Origin: Tetranychus cinnabarinus
Taxonomy: Eukaryota; Arthropoda; Arachnida; Trombidiformes; Tetranychidae
Assembly: GCA_022266195.1 (NCBI GenBank)
Contig: WHVY01000007.1
Span: forward strand, 806,001 to 870,000
Direction of reading: 5' to 3'
DNA: 64,000 nt
Under the pieces are notes generated by a model. The model searched no databases. It worked only from the letters and a program-made list of their open reading frames with translations, and was not told the DNA's origin. The translations under genes and the position numbers were made by a program. How positions within the stretch are numbered: position 1 is the first letter of the stretch; every line of letters starts with the position of its first letter. Of this stretch, positions 21,401 through 35,500 are shown piece after piece.

Positions 21401-24132
21401 TGGTAAAGAGCAAGAAAAATTATCTTTGTCATGAAAAAAGCCTTTTTTGGCGATGATGAAAAAGCACAAAAAGATGAAAATTGTTATTCAAAGGTTGTTG
21501 AATTTTAAGTGAATAATTTTTTAATATCTAATACTTGAAGTGATCAGGGATGGAATTTTATTTTTCATGGAGATCATTATGAGCAAGGTTGATAATGTTA
21601 TTGCACATTTGGGATGTTTTCAGATTGGTTTGCCTTGGTTTTCAAAAATTTGCTAAAAAATTGCTTCTTTTTTATTGATACTTCAACTCGATGATTTAAC
21701 GCTCCAAAGGTGATAATGAAAATAATGGTTTACAAATGGTCCATAGTGATGATGATATATTGGTTGATGATGTAAATATCATCAACAAAATGCTCAAACT
21801 TAAGATGCTGGAAACGATTTGCTACTTCAGTCTTGAGTGAAAATTGAGATGAGAAAAGATTCAACAGTAAAACCATTCTTGGTCAGAGTGGATCAAGAAT
21901 TAGTCTTTCAGTTTCAACTTAATTTCAAAAATGAATAAATTGAAATAAAATTGTTGAAAGGTTAATATTTTTGTTTGCTTTTTAGGTCATTTCATTGAGA
22001 GAAGACTATTTTTGGTAAGAAAAGGATTGATCAATCAAGTTGGGTTGGTCAATGATTGGTTCTGGTTAATTTTTTGCATTGAAAATTGATGCTTGTCTAT
22101 GGTAATGTATAAATGATTAAAACTTTATTGATTCATTGCATGTTCCATGATTCTTAGCTTTGAACTTTTTCCATCTGAATATGTAAATTGATGTCTATTC
22201 ATAATTTACCAGCCTGTCTCTTGGTTTTGACCCAAACTTTTATTACAATCATCGGCTTATTTAGCATTATTATTGTGACAAGAATTGTGATTCAACCCTA
22301 ACCCTAAAGTGACTTTGATAGAAAATTTCATTTGCTTACAAGTTCCAATTGACTTACATGATTACCTCAAAGTTTTAATGTACATCATTCAGTTGTTTTG
22401 CATTATTACTGTGACAAGATCTAAAGTGACTGTTTGATTACAATGTAACTTTGAAAGTTGATTTGATTCCAATAAACGTTACATTGACATTCAAGACATT
22501 TCAATCCATTTTCTTCATTCTTTCGATTCTCAATGTTTCTTTGATTTACTGTACAACTTGTGTTTTCGCCTTTTCTTTGTTTTCCAATTCTGTAGTCGTG
22601 GCCATGGACGTTGCTTGGAGAATGTTGCCATGGCAACTGGTGAGCTTGACTTTCGTCGATTAGGTCGACTTCCTGGTGAACAATTTCCTCCCAATATTCA
22701 ATGTCAATTAGCCCTTGGATCTCAGTATAAGGCTTATGTTTCTTCTAAAGAGCCTTTCAATGTAAGTATCAACTCGTTATGAATAAATAAATTGTTACCA
22801 TTATTAATATCATGTTGAAGAGATATAAAGAGTTGAAATGATAACATCAACAGTATTGCCATTATTGGAAACTAATATAAAGATGAAAAGAGAAGAAGAA
22901 GAAGAGGGAAAAAATTGTGAACCCAAAACTTCATGATACTCAAATCCTTGAGTAAACTTTTCCTCTTCTTTCGACCCAACGTTTGCGTTCTCGTTGAACA
23001 TCACCTATTATCATTATTACCATTATTACCTGTTATTACCATTTCCACTGATATTTTCATTCATTTTCATTTTATACTTTATTCTCCTCTCTGGTTTTAT
23101 CCCTTGTTATATTGACATGATTTATATTTTACTTAGTCAACCAATTGTTATTGCCAACATTTGATACTATTAAACATGGATTCAAACCGCTTCTTCTTTT
23201 TTCATCTTTTCACCATTTCTCTTGTATGATTAGATTAGTAATAATATTATTATTACATTATGTTGTTTAGCAACAACAATACAGTTTATTGAGATTGCTG
23301 TTAACCTCATTATCATTATCACCATCATCTTCATCATCAAACTAAAAGCTATCAAATGTAATATTTTCTGATTGTAAATATTGATACAACTTTTTGATTT
23401 CTTTGATTTCTTTTTGTTTTTCTTTTTTCTATGTACCGTTATCAATGCAAGAACATTTGTCGTGAACTTTGGTGTTTATCTGGTAGTTGGGCGACTCCTG
23501 CTCATCCTGCTCTTGAAGGATCCCAATGTGGTCCAGATGATAGACGATGTTACCAAGGGTCATGTTCATCTGGACGAGTAAAGATTCAAGAAGCTCAAGA
23601 AAGCAATATAAATAATCACTTTAACCGTTTAACATCACTAAGTCAATCGACATCATTTAATGGTGGACAATTAATACCACTTAATCGACCCTCTTCCACT
23701 CCATGGAATCGCCGCTGGAATCGTAATAGAACCGGTTTCCGACCCTTTAGACGTAAATCAAGCATAAATCCATTCTATTCTTTACCCAATCCTGGTCCAA
23801 TCATTTACAATAGACGAAGACCATTAATCGATTCTAATCATGCAAGTCAACTAGACAGTCTGGCTGGTATGGCCAAGTCAAGTCAATCCAGTGAAACGAT
23901 TAGAATGAAAAGAAAAACTGATTCAGATGATAAACAAACCATGAGAAGTAGTAAAGGCTCGATTAATGGCAATCAAAGTAAACAATCAACTAACTCTACC
24001 AATCCTGGAAACTTTACCAACAGTCAAACTGCAATGTTAACCGATAACTTATGGATGGAAACTATTCGTAATCAAATTAAATCATTTACTGAAGGAGCTA
24101 AAAATTTATTTTCATCTCTTTTCCGAGGTTAA
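15474..24132 (+). CDS. Secreted ADAMTS-like zinc metalloprotease lacking thrombospondin repeats
   Basis: Join(15474..15653, 15744..15915, 16035..16434, 18139..18191, 18478..18583, 18744..18872, 22596..22761, 23452..24132), 628 aa, all junctions in phase. The order is a hydrophobic segment at about residues 40-60 (signal peptide or anchor after an unusually long N-region), a short propeptide, and a furin-type site RPKR (141-144). A reprolysin domain follows with HEMGHSLGILHD (299-310; zinc His299/303/309, catalytic Glu300) and Met-turn Met323. Then comes a Cys-rich disintegrin-like segment (about 380-440; CRELWC ... CGPDDRRC). The last 190 residues are a basic Ser/Asn/Arg-rich tail with no TSP1 repeat, spacer or other ADAMTS module. 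Matrix proteolysis is inferred from the family. The start is the first in-frame ATG; an upstream exon cannot be excluded. A poly(A) signal lies at 24307-24312. Confidence 0.85.
18873..22595 (+). other. Long intron of the ADAMTS-like gene
   Basis: 3.7 kb, GTATGT to CTGTAG, between the Met-turn exon and the Cys-rich exon. It is AT-rich and no exon-like ORF shows a domain. A partial duplication is visible: about 22263-22310 and 22399-22432 share GCATTATTAYTGTGACAAGA and TAAAGTGACT. The first copy carries an extra CCCTAACCCTAA stretch. Otherwise nothing was recognised. Confidence 0.6.
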
Positions 24133-26521
24133 CTAAAGGTAAAAAAAGCGATTCCTTGATACATTTTGATTGCTTTTCCCAATCAAATTAATTCAATTAA
24201 ATCTAACTCATTTCTCTTTTCTTCTCACTTTCATGTTGCCCATATTGACTCTTCAACACTGGACTGGAAATGGATCATCATTTGTTGAAACAATCAACAG
24301 ATTTCAAATAAACTAACGATGGTTTTGTCAACCCTGATGACAATCAACTTATGATTCAACTCAATTGGATATCCTTTAATCAACCAAGTGGCATTTGGAA
24401 TGAGAATTTGCAAATTAAATTAAACTTGGACGTAAATTTGGTTGGATTTTTTAGGTAGAGAAGGAGTGAATGGTAATCAATTTGATTGCTGTTCATTCAC
24501 TTGTTAATTAAATCCCATTCAAGTTTTCATCAAAACAGAAAGAGAGTGAAAAAAGTACAAAAAAAGCTAATATTAACTTGCAAATAGGCAACATTATAAT
24601 GAAACAAAAAAAGAGTGAAAACAAATGAACGTAAACTGGCCTTGACTCGCTTTTGCTCCATTGTTTTATCATTTCCGTTTTTATTTTATTCATCAATTTT
24701 AACAATTAATTTTACACTCTTTTTTACTACTGATTGTTGATTTATCCTTGATTAATTTAAATCATGAAATAGCTGTTGATCTTCATCAAGTTTATAAATA
24801 CCGAGACGGGCAAATATTGACTCAATAATTAAGAGAAGCAAGCAAAGGAAGGAGAAGCAAAAAATCTGGAAAACTATTGATTCGACGAGTTGGTTTCAAT
24901 GGAAAAGAAGAAAAAGAAAAAGGAAAAAATGATGAAAATTCTTGGAAACTTTTCTTATCCATTCTCTATGATGTTCACCGATGATGATGATAAAGGCAGT
25001 AACTAATCATGGCAATCATAATCTTTTGAAACATTGGAAATGTTTTTCCAACATCAATTGTTGACTCAATGGAAATGTAGTTTAATGATGAAAATCAATG
25101 GATAAGATTGAAAAGTGATTAATGGACTAGTTAAATGGACTAATTGGTTGTAATTAATGTTGATTGTAACAATCCAATTGATCGATAGAAATCAAGAAAA
25201 TCTTTACTGAATAAATGAATTTTGTCTCTATTTTGCTTTCACTGTTTTTTTTGACCAAAAAATGAGGCAAAAAACAATTTTTACAGTTGATGTTGATGCA
25301 TTAATGGAATGATGTTTAAAGTGATGAAAAAAAAGGGAAGATGATGTTGGATGAAAAGTGGCTCAAGTTATCAATTGTAATGAAAGTTATTCAGTGATGA
25401 AAAAAAATTGAGACTCTAATGAACATAAGAATAACGTGATTATTAAGAAGAAGCAAAAGAGTTGAGATGATAGTGAGAGGCAAAATTGATGATAATGATG
25501 ATAATTTGAGCGCAACTCGTTGAGATGTTCAGAGCAGGTTGAATTGATTCGTCGTAGTGAAATGACTCTCTCAGTTTTCAAGGGAAGGTAAAGAGATGAT
25601 GAAGACGAAAAAGACTAAGATTGAGTCTCTTTTAGTAACCACGAAAGAAGCGAGTGACTTGGTTAAAGAGAAGATGATAATGAAAGAGAAGACGAATTTT
25701 CGGGTAAATTTTTTCTTTTCTTCTTCTTCTTCTTCTTGATCGATAAGTGAGTTACAGGGAAATGGAGCCAACAGAAAGAAAGAGTGAGCTCTAGAAATGC
25801 AGAGAAAATTGTTCATCATCTTCATTCATCTTCTTCTCATCTTCTCTCCCTTTGCTTCTCTCCATGAAGCTATAAAAGTATCTACAGAAAGCCAGTTCAC
25901 ATTGGATAAGTAACGTTGAAAATGAAATTTTGTTTTCACTTTTTTTCTGTTTCATTTGTTTTCTCGAGTTTTGTTTCTTTTTGTTCTTGCATGAGCTTTC
26001 AAGTTCAAAACAATTGAACAAATTAGTATTACGTTAAAATGTTGAAAACCTGAGTCTTTGATGAGAATCAAGTTGTGTTCAATCATCATCATCATCATCA
26101 TCAACAACAACAATCATCAGCATTGTCATCATTGCAATTGAAAAGTAAAAGTAAGGTAAAACCAGCCAAGAGTGAGTAAAGAGGAAACTTTGTAATAAAT
26201 CCAGAAGAGAGTTGAGGGAAACAAGTGCGAAACAAGTGAAGAGAAGAGAGAAAGATAATGATTAGTGAATAATGTAATTCGTTGAGAACGTCATTTTCGT
26301 CACGTTGTCCAGTCTTGATGTGAACTAATGAAGGTTGACCATCAACTAGAAAAAGAAATGTTTTAAAGTCTGTGTTTTTACCTGAAAAAAAGAGGTTTTC
26401 CCAATGTTTCTCCAAACTCCAAAATTGTTTACTGTCACAATCATGTGAAATGAGGTAAAACTGTTTACCTTCTTAAACGCCTTTCCGTTTCACCATTGAT
26501 TTGTATTCAATTTCAACTCTA
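24133..26521. other. Intergenic region upstream of the PLC-like gene
   Basis: It includes the metalloprotease 3' UTR (AATAAA at 24307-24312). Simple repeats are a TTC run around 25717-25737, ATC repeats at 26082-26102 and AAC repeats at 26103-26112. Minus-strand ORFs of 60-104 codons here are compositional artefacts of these repeats. No gene or RNA gene was recognised. The promoter of the PLC-like gene presumably lies in the right part. Confidence 0.5.
26082..26115. repeat. ATC/AAC trinucleotide microsatellite
   Basis: About seven ATC units pass directly into AAC units. It is non-coding, about 400 bp upstream of the PLC-like start codon. Confidence 0.9.
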
Positions 26522-29500
26522 ATGTCGTCCAACCCAAGTTATGGATCAAAGGCGCACACAAATGAAAATGAATGTGAACCTAAAAAAGGATATCAATGTG
26601 CAAGGGAAGAGACTGACAGTGAGACGTGTGAAACCGGTGAACCAGGTTCACTGGATCAAGAGTCTGACTTACGACGACACCATTTGGATACTCAGTCATC
26701 ATCATCTTCCTTCACCGACAGTCAATCGCCCAACTTTTACTCGGCCGATGCTTCGATGCCAACAAACAGTAAAGAGGTAAACCTAGATGAAAGTGAAAAC
26801 GTCTTCACCTTTAAACAGTCTTCACCCAATTTAACCAACAAATCATCCAAATCAGTTTGCTTCCATAGCATCACAGCCAACCCAGGCGGCGATCGTAAAA
26901 TTGCCTCTCGTAAGTAATTCCCTAAAAAAATGAAAACGTCAAAAAGTCGATTTCATTGTCCTCTACGACAGATAAATCCATATCCTGAATTGAATGGAAA
27001 TTGATTCATTTATAAATGATGAGCTTTTGTTTTGTTAAATGTTTGAAACAACCGCATTCAACATTTGGAAACAATCCAATGAATAACTTTACAGCATTAA
27101 AACTTTGATTATATCTTTCAAGTTCCTGGTTTTGTTTTGTTTTTAACCTTTTTTTCTCGTTGTTTGTCTAATGCTTTTCCAATGCTTTACAAGGTTCAAC
27201 TTAATCGTGATTCTCCGAGATTTACTTCATTCTGCTGATTCACAAAATTAAGTGAACACATTTAAACGCTTTTTCTGCTAAATTATCAATTCAACTATTA
27301 GAATGAAAAATTTGCAATTTCATCCATTTTTTCCTTCTCTTTTACTCTCACTGTTGATAAACATTTCCCGCTTTTTTCACTTCTTTTCAATTCTCACGCA
27401 TGTTGACGCTGTTCATCATGAAACTGTTTCTGACAAAATGAAACATTTGAAATTCTTTGGAAAACAACACTTTTCTCTAGAATTGTATCAACAATTAAAA
27501 CTGCAATCAATGGAGGAAAAAAGTTTCATTTGTAATTGGCGTCAATGTTATTGATTAATGGTAAACTTGATTTATATTTCATTGACTTGATGATTAATAG
27601 TCTCTCATTGTTTTTATTGATTATCCTTTAATAAACATTTTACTCAGAGTTAAACTTTAAGGCTTCAGGAGGAGGAAAAAACGCAGCAACTCCAATCATT
27701 TGTAAATGCTAATGATGAGAGTGATATTTTTTAATAACATCATTTGCTTAAACCTCTATTTTGTTGGAAACAATTTCAATTTGTGTTTGTTGTTAATTTG
27801 TCAGCTCAATGAAGGTTTTCGTTGAAAGTTTTTTCTGCCAAATGTTGTCTTCATCAATTGTAAACATGAAGACCTTGTTCATTCCCAAATAGACTTCATC
27901 ATCACTCTCATCTTTATCCTCATCTTCAGCTCAAATCCATTGTAATTAGACTGTGCAATGTAACTCTTTTTATTATCATTTTAATTGTAATACAAATCAA
28001 TACAAAGAAACAATTGAACCATAAGGTTGATGGTAAAGGAAACAGAGAGAGAGAGAGAGAAAAGCTTAACCAGCTTTTAACCCAAAAGTGGCTATTAAAG
28101 GCAAATCATCAATTTGTCGTCAATTATGGTTCAATTACTGATTCCAAGACTAAATTGTTTAAATTGATTCAACATTGGAAACAGAATCAAATTCAAATTG
28201 TCAAAATTTCTACTTTAAGTGTTTCCATTGAAATAAGATTTGGTTAAATCTCTGTAAATACAATTTTCACTCCCAGTTTTGCCTTTGATGGCAATATTTT
28301 TTGTTATCAAATAAACTCTTCAAATAACTTGAACCAAAATTTGATATCAAATTTCAATGATGGAAGTTGCTCTAAAAATGATTTCATTGATTAATCATCA
28401 GATAGTTGGAACGGAAATTATTTTCATTTGCTTATTGTTATCAATGAACATGAATCAAATGTTTTTTTTTCTTCTCCTTTTCTGGTTGAGTTGATTGAAA
28501 TAGAGATTCCATTATTAACCATGAAATTGATGCAACCTATTAATTGGATGGAAGAGGTTAAGTGTGTTCAAGTTTATGATTAAAGAATCGATTGTCAATA
28601 TTGATCATCTCATTTTACCCTGGAGCATTTGAATCTTGATTATGTTTCTCTTGTTGTTATTCAACACATTAAATCTACTTTTATCGTTGACATTTTGACC
28701 CGATAAATGCTAGCATCATTTCAACATTTTATGTTTGCCAGTCAAGTAAAAGTAACCTTCAAATGTTAGGTGATGAGTTTGTCATGTTTTGTGTGGCATT
28801 TTTCATCAAAATATTTTGCTCATCACACACACACCAGTCAACCTTTTGATCTGATTAAACAGGCAGCAGGAAAAGGAATCACAATTTTACTTGCAATCGA
28901 AGCAAAAAAAAGTTTCAAAATTCTTTTCGAACAGAAAGCTCTTCAAAGTAAATATTTTTTACCATCAATTGTAAGCTTTGCAATCTTGAACAACCATTTC
29001 TGTTCACGTTTTTTTCACATTTCAAGATTTGGTCAGCTATCATAGACTGTCCATTAACATGAAAAAGTTACAAAATAACATCTTATTCAGTCTAAAATTT
29101 GTTCGACAATTTTTTCGCCAAATTCGAAACGTCAAAATTTCGAGCAGAATTGCGATAAAGACTTGAGCAACATCAAACTTTTCACATGCAAGATAGTTTA
29201 GAATACAAAAAATCGATTCTTCCATAAAAGTATTTACTTTGATCTAAGATTCAAAATGATATTTAAAGCAATACAGAGCTTATTTTAAAGCACTTTACTT
29301 CGAGAAGCCTTTTCTTTCGCAAAAGATGTCGAGTTTTGGTAAATATAGACTTGAAATATTTCGAAATGTCGAGGAAAAAAGTGTTGAACTTAACGAATCA
29401 AAGTTACGTACAATCGGCCATCGAGCAAAAATTATCAAAATTAAAAATTACCAGAAAATTGAAAAATCTTTCATCTCTCGCTAACTTTAATTGTCGTTTC

Positions 29501-32500
29501 ATGGACTCAATATTGACACCAATTTCACTTTCGCTAAAATTTCGCCTGAAAAACATCCCCTTGTAAAATTCCATTCTTATTCACGAAGATAATTTTCTAA
29601 CCAGTTCATTATGAGTCCAGACACAATTGACACTGAAAAGTAGAAAGAGGTTTAGGTTTACTTTGAAAAGCCAAATTTTTATTATAGTTTGATAAAAATT
29701 GAAACTCAAAACTGAAAGTCAAACTTGAACTAATAGAAACTAAAATTGATCACTTTTCCAACATCGTATTCAGATTTAATCTCATCGAACTATCCAGCTT
29801 GAGGAGACTTTTGTCTCGATAGTTTCTATTTTTGTTTGAGAATTCTATTTTTGGACAAAACTCTTTTCACCTTGTCTACTCATATTATTGCCCTTATTAT
29901 CCGTCATTGGTAGCAATGTTAATCATCTCATGTTCAAGTGAAAACAAGAAGTGAAGAAAGTAAACAAAGAAACGGAAAACAAGGGAAAGCTAATAACTCT
30001 TGATGATCATCATTATCATTTTAATCATCATTACATGTGCTTTATCCTTTCCTTGTTCAATCCTTTTGTGCCATCTAAACTTGTTTCATTATTGATTGAT
30101 TCAACCTTTTCTCTCCTTCAAATCATATCATGAACAGAAAACTATGAAAATACGCAAAAAAAAGTTAAGGACATTTGACGATAAATTTAACAGTTTCTCC
30201 ATTCTCCCGATTCCAATCAGAATTCAATCAAATGTCGAGACACTCGGAGAATCTTATAATCATGATCATTCAATTAATATTGCACTCAATTTTCATGTTC
30301 ACAGAACTTGCAATTTTATTACTCTTTTCTCATTTCTTTCATGATCACCAAACACTTTCTAATTATAAACCTTTTTTTTCTCTGTCAATATTGAAATTGA
30401 ACAATTCTGGTTGAATAAAAAAACAAATTCTCATCAAGTAATAGAACCTGATAAAATGATGAATGAAATGTTTGTTATCTGTTTAACTTCACTTCTCATC
30501 AACACTTATTCCACTTTCTGTTCATTATTATTAATAATCACATTTTTTGCCTTCTTTTCCTTTTCTATTCACCACTTTCATGATCAACATGATGCTTCCT
30601 CAGCCTTGGATTGTCTTCAGATGATGATGAATGGTGTAACCCTGGTTAAAATCAAAGCCAATACACGTCAATATAGACGCTTCTTTACTCTGACCGAAGA
30701 TCTTACAGCAATTCGTTGGGTGCCTTCATCGAAAAAATCATCAAAAGCTAAATGTAAGTTGATCAATTTAAGTCTTTTCCTCATTTCTTTTCAACTTGCT
30801 ATAAACTCTGTGAAATAACAAGTTCAATTAGTTGTATTTTCAGTGAATTTCAGTAGACAATTCAACAATTTCTGTTTCCTCTATTTTTCAATTCAAGAGA
30901 TTAACCTTAAACCGTAAAATTTGATCCTTAAAAATGAAATCTCAAATCATTTTCTCTAATTTTGTTAAGCCTTTTGCTTATTCCTCTCATTTCTTGATAC
31001 ATTTTGGTAAATACGTAATTTGATCTAAATGATTCGAGCAACCAGATTGTACAGTTAATTACGTCTCTCTTCTAGGCTATTAGAAGCTTATCCGTTCATG
31101 TTTTGAATATCTTATGAACTTTATTTTAAAATTGGATTGATGTTGGAAGGAAAATTTGAACATCCCTTTCGCATATGGAAACAAACGACAGACAGCATCG
31201 AAGTCTCACCTATTGCATCTTCTTCTGAATAACTAATAAATCTATTGATATCATATTCCATCAATCCAATTATGTGACTGATCAAGACGATATTTTAATA
31301 ACTTCAAACATCTTTTAACAACTTGGGTTGAGGGTAACCTTAAGGGTGAACTTTAAGTTTAGTTCATTCCATTGAAATGCATTTATTTGCTGTATCATTG
31401 GATCCATGGTTCACTTTAGTTCCAATAAGTTCCAATAAATCGTCAGCCAACATCATTCCATCGTTTATTCAACTGATGACTCCAATTCCAAAGCCATTTG
31501 ACTTGTTAATGGACAAGAAAATGAATGTAAAAGTTCGTGGGATTTGACTTTCATTTAAAGTTGATCATCAAATTTAGTTGTTAAACTGTTTAGTGAAATG
31601 AAATTAGATTTCAAATTTACAAGTCGATCTATTTCGCGTTGCTATTTAGTAGCAAAGCTTTACAATTTTTGATTATCGATCATAACTTTAACCATATTTT
31701 GATCACATACTCCTACAGTTTACCTTTAAATGTAACATTTGAACAAATTTTGTTGGAAAATCGTTTTTCTCAATTGAAAATGATTATTGCATTTGGTTAA
31801 ACAATATCCGATCAAAGCCTACACCTTTTTTTGGTTTTCAAGTTAATTAATTAAACAAAATCGAGTTAAGTTAAACTTTAAATTTCCATTGAAACTACCT
31901 TTTAATTGAAAAGCAAATAATCTAATCAAGCCAATTGACGAGGAAAAATGAACACATTTTACATTAAAAGTGTCTATTATTTCAACTCCCTTAAGGCTTC
32001 ATTCAGTTAACTATTCAACTTGAAATATTAATAAAGCTTTTTTACTTCCATTCACTGAGACTTTTCCAATGAATTTCAACAAATATTTACAATTGTCGAC
32101 TGCGAATTATAATCGAATCAAAATGTTCAAAACTAAAGTTTTCAATTCCTTTAGAACCTTTAATCAAAATGAAACTAATAGCGATTATCATAATGATAAT
32201 GTTAATGATGAAGTAAACTGTGAAAAATGAGGAATCGCTATAAATAGCAACTCTTTATATGCTTCATTTATTCAATAAATTATAAGTTGATATTAACTTT
32301 CAGGGGAAAAACAAAAAAATGAAACTTTATCCAAAATCCATGTTAACGGGTTTCCAGTTCATTGGATAATCTCTGTTGAAATTGAATCTTCAAGACAAAT
32401 TAATGAAACAAAATTGATTAGTTTTTTAAAATTTCAATTTTGTTCCAGCTTCTCAACCTTTTTGACGACAAAAAAAGTTCACCAATTTCCTTGTATTCCT

Positions 32501-35500
32501 TTCATGAAATGTAATCCAAAATGTTGATAAAGTTAATTAAATGTTAACTCGATAAAGCTGTTTCATTTTTCAATGAATAATAATTTAATCAAAGCAACAC
32601 TTCAAGTTGAATTGCGATTTCGAGGAAACCTTTTCTTTGGTAAAGTGAATAACGAAAATTGTTTTATTTTCTGCATTTCGATTAAATCTTTAATTGTAAA
32701 TCATTCCTTTAATCACAATTTAATCTCGAAAGTCGACCATAAATAACTTTGAGCGATTATTGACAGCAAATCTTCTTAGCTGAATACAATTTCGTTGAAA
32801 GAGATTTTCATTTTTTTCAGTTTCAATGCATTTCGAGTCTTATTTTGCTAAACCAAATAATAAAAGATTTACATTAAATTAGCTGAAATTGAAGTCTTTC
32901 AATGCTCTTAAGGTTGAGGTAAAACTGGATGAAAATTTCAATTCTCATGCAAATCTTTCTTCTTCCTTTCCTTGTTCATTGAAACATTTATGAAACATTA
33001 AATATGTTTACCTTTTGTTGTAACTTGCATCAAGAAGCGGCTGGAAACTCACTGAAACTGAGTCTTGAAATGAGATGCTTGCAAAAATTGAATCATCTTT
33101 TTGCTCCATTGTATTATTGAACTTATTATTAACACTTCACTTTAATGATTACAATAAATGATAATAACAATTGATGTTAACCCGAAGAAACAAATTGCCA
33201 GTGTTTACACTCGAAATGTTTAATTTTGATTAGAAAAGTTATCCAATTCTGAAACTTGTTGTTTTCAAACAGAATAATTATTCTTCTCATCATCATTTGG
33301 TGTTTTCACCTTGCTAATTGTTTCTTTTAAATGTTTCAGATTGTATAAAGGATATAAAAGAGGTTCGATCTGGAAAAAATACTGAAGCTCTTCGAAATCG
33401 TGATATTAATTTAAATTCATCTGAAGAGTGTGTCTTTTCAATCAGCATTGGCGATGATTTCGATACACTTGATCTGATTGCTCCATCACCTGAGGATGCC
33501 AACATTTGGGTTACTGGCCTTAACTTTCTTATCGGTGCCAATAAATGTAAGTTGTCCAAACTGCTATTCATTTCTAAAAAATCGAAGTCAACCTTAAACA
33601 CTGTTTATAAGCTTTTTCAATGAAATCAAAGTTGCTTTACAATTTCGATGAAAGGATATTGATATTCATCGATATTGATTTACATTTATTGTTGAAGGTT
33701 CAACTGTCTGTTATTAGTCTGTTTCTAGAGACACTTCGAACAACTTGAATGTGGTTCGTTATTTGCAGTAGAAAATGTTTAATTGGAAGTAAAATAATGA
33801 AACTTTCTTCGTTTGTTTTCGAAGTTTGCGGAAAATTCAATATTAATCCAACATTAGTAATGGACATCATTCTTGTAGCTATTTTTGATGGAAAATTTCG
33901 ATTCGAAAGATTTTGCATGGTAAACAAGCTCTGAAATCAAAGTTATTTCCATTGGAAACATTGGGAAATGAAAGAAGCTTTAGTTTGAGTTAACAGTCCA
34001 TGTAATTTGCTTTCAATTTAGATTAGTTTCCCGTTGAAACCTTTAAAAGGAAAGATCGATGATGAACTTAATTTTGTTTGCTTTTACTGTTAAGTTTGTT
34101 CTTGAACGTGAAACGAATCAAATTGTTATTCTCTTCATGCTTTTATTGAATTTTTTCGTTAAACAATTAAAAAACCAACAAATTTTTAAGCTTCTTGTTT
34201 GATGTTGGCCAAAAATATCGAACAAATATTTACTTTTTACAAAAATTTCCAGAAAAACATCGCTAAAACTTTTATTTACCTTCTTTCAGCGTCCGGTCAA
34301 AAGATGCGTCAAAAGTGGTTGGAAGAAGCGTTTAATCAAGCCGACATCGAGTCTCGAGGAGTGCTAGATGAACCTCAAACAATAAGCTTAATGAAACGTT
34401 TAAACAATCATTTATGTTTGGGTCGATTAAAGCAAAAACTCCTCGAATACAACCTAGGAAAAGAAGGCGACGAAAAGGGATTTTTCAATAAACACGCTTT
34501 CGTCAACTTATTTTACGAAACAGCAACCCGTCCTGACATTTACTTCATCCTTGTAAGGCAAGTAAAGATTCATCAGTTAAGACAAGAAATGAAAGCAACT
34601 TACTTTTGACAAAAAAGCATTAAATTTGTCAAAAAAGTGAAACAAAACTCTTGAGCAAATTTCGAGAAAAAAGTTTCTTCCAGACTGGGAGTGAAAAATT
34701 ATTAATGGGAAATGAAGTAACTTCAAGACTTATTCAAATGCACAACTTGAGAGGTTTTAATGATATAACTTGGAAATGAAACTCGGATTCGAACAGAATT
34801 TAAATCTTTTTCTGTTCTCGATTCATTGCTTGAAACAAATCAACCTTCAATATTTTCATTTGCAATCTTTGGCAATCTTTTTGTTCAACATTATTTCATT
34901 ATAACATTTTGTCCTGATTGAAGCATCAGACAAAGTTATATATTTAGATTGTTATTATTACTTAATATTATTTGTTTATTTTATCGATTCACTATCATCG
35001 TCATCATCATTATTATCAACAGTAAGAAGAAAGAAGTGAAATCTGATCAAAGACTGGTTTAGATGTGAGTTGAAGCAAACATTTTACCTCGATTCCTAAA
35101 TTATTATCGTTATTTGAGAAGATGAAAGAGATTATTCTGAAATTTCTTGATTAACTAAAAGCTTGACTGGATTAAAAGCTTCCCTTTAATGCAATAGCTT
35201 TTCCTGATATTCCTGTGAACCATTCCAACAGGATAAACGAAAACAACTGTGAATAGTCAATTGTAACGATAAAAATTCAACCTTTACTATTTTACCTTTT
35301 CTTCTTCTTAATGTCAACATTTTTCTTTTCATCCCATTTCATGATAAAACTGTTATCCAGTTTACTGGCAATGTAAACGTCTTAAGCTTTTCATCGATTT
35401 TGTGTCACTTTGAGTTCAATTTAAAATGAAAATTAACAAATTGTTGTCTCTTCAAAAGACCATCAATTTTCACGTCCAACAGCTAAAGATATTTTTCAAT

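Noticed and set aside
22288..22310. CCCTAACCCTAA as telomere-like repeat
   Set aside because: Only two units within an intronic duplication; too short for a telomeric insertion.
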